Of a stretch of DNA of 5,655 nt, positions 5,053 through 5,655 are shown one piece after another. Where the stretch lies: the NCBI GenBank assembly GCA_016839405.1, contig JAEOUJ010000370.1:1-5655 (forward strand). The letters are read 5' to 3'. The position numbers and the translations under genes were made by a program. Each line of letters begins with the position of its first letter. Within the stretch, counting starts at the first letter, position 1. This stretch comes from Candidatus Gerdarchaeota archaeon (GTDB lineage Archaea > Asgardarchaeota > Heimdallarchaeia > JABLTI01). Below the pieces are notes generated by a model that had not been told where the DNA came from, made no database searches, and worked only from the letters and a program-made list of their open reading frames with translations.

Positions 5053-5655
5053 TCATTTATCGGAAAAATAACGGTCCAAATTTTGCTGTTGATATTTCTC
5101 AATTATTTTATAAGTAGTTTCCCAGTTCATTCTAACAATTTTAGGAAATGATTTATGTTTTGCATAATGTTCTTCAAGAAATTTATTTGTTTTAGGATCA
5201 TTTGGATATCCACTTCCAAAATCAGTTCCAAATTCTAAATGATATTGTTCAATTATTTGGTCTCGAATCACTTTCGCTAAAATAGATGCTGCTGAAACAA
5301 TTGGATATTTTAGATCAGCACCATGTTCAGCAATGATTTTTGTATTGCAATTTTCCTCTAAAATTCTTTGAAATCTTTTTGCATTAACATCACAAGCATC
5401 TACATATACATCTGAATGGTGTTTTATTGAGTGAATTATTGAAATAATAATTGCAGTAGTAATTTGATTCAAATTAATTCCTTGTTTTTGTTTCAAATCA
5501 ATATCTTTTGCTTTTATGATTTCGATTTTTTGATCGATTGCTCTTGTCGTAATTTCATTAAAAAGACTTTCCCTTTTCTTTTTTGTTAATAACTTTGAAT
5601 CTGTTAAACCTTCTTTTACTAGGTAGTCAATATCCTCTTTTGATAGTATTACACC
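5053..5655 (-). CDS. rnhB: Ribonuclease HII, archaeal type (N-terminus beyond the window)
   Basis: The reading frame is open to the window edge, giving 200 visible residues; only about 20 N-terminal residues, with the DEAGRG motif and the first two catalytic acids, are missing. Visible from the edge: GLTDSKLLTKKKRE (16-29), the RNase HII DSK motif; the third catalytic aspartate D86 in VYVDACDV; the fourth, D114, in HGADLKYPIVSAASILAKV; and GSGYPNDPKT (147-156), typical of archaeal members. The enzyme cuts the RNA strand of RNA:DNA hybrids and single ribonucleotides embedded in DNA, using Mg or Mn. A TTG at 5494-5496 could be mistaken for the start, but it would remove the DSK motif. It converges on the regulator gene with one base between the stops, so no separate terminator fits there. 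Confidence 0.93.
   Translation of the reverse strand, partial: GVILSKEDIDYLVKEGLTDSKLLTKKKRESLFNEITTRAIDQKIEIIKAKDIDLKQKQGINLNQITTAIIISIIHSIKHHSDVYVDACDVNAKRFQRILEENCNTKIIAEHGADLKYPIVSAASILAKVIRDQIIEQYHLEFGTDFGSGYPNDPKTNKFLEEHYAKHKSFPKIVRMNWETTYKIIEKYQQQNLDRYFSDK

Noticed and set aside
4778..5056. A 92-codon minus-strand frame opposite the regulator gene
   Set aside because: It lies antisense to the conserved C-terminal part of the COG1395 gene and has no family signature; it is a shadow of the real frame. The same applies to the short frames near 360-584, 1154-1348, 2062-2280, 3948-4139 and 4618-4815.
5053..5496. RNase HII starting at the TTG at 5494-5496
   Set aside because: The frame stays open to the window edge and includes the conserved GLTDSKLLT motif upstream of that TTG, so the true start is outside the window.

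Overview
The window is strongly AT-rich and archaeal. It carries an archaeal-only helix-turn-helix regulator family (COG1395), an archaeal-type RNase HII, a compact E1/ThiF enzyme of eukaryote-like layout, archaeal TATA-like promoters and TTG start use. A C-terminal membrane anchor with a lysine-rich tail and the E1 layout (adenylation domain, zinc site, ubiquitin-fold tail resembling UBA2/UBA3) make an Asgard archaeon my best guess. That is inference; no rRNA or other phylogenetic marker is present.

Layout. Positions 2-94 (+) are the last 30 codons of a membrane-anchored protein. They meet, tail to tail across a shared hairpin terminator, an M24 metallopeptidase on the minus strand (127-1344). 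Upstream of the peptidase is a 440-base gene-less stretch (1345-1784) unusually rich in potential structure: two mutually exclusive sets of hairpins including a perfect three-way junction (1487-1554), a G-quadruplex motif on the minus strand (1629-1651), a GC-rich hairpin (1665-1688) and the terminator of the next gene (1751-1779). An SPFH-domain protein with two C-terminal zinc ribbons follows (1785-2765, minus). Its start region holds two abutting perfect palindromes of 16 and 18 bp (2787-2820).

A divergent intergenic region separates it from a plus-strand E1-like gene (2987-3979, TTG start). After 97 bases comes the COG1395 regulator (4077-5051, +), with its own TATA-like boxes and an AT-rich dyad. 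It ends one base from the stop of a convergent RNase HII gene (5053 to beyond the window edge, minus), which lacks its N-terminus here because the window ends.

The genes do not form one obvious pathway: protein processing (M24), a membrane-associated scaffold (SPFH), ubiquitin-like activation (E1), transcription control and RNA:DNA hybrid removal (RNase HII). The most interesting items are the E1 with its ubiquitin-fold C-terminus and no visible E2, ubiquitin or deubiquitinase gene beside it, the structured leader or candidate small RNA upstream of the peptidase, and the paired palindromic operator of the SPFH gene.
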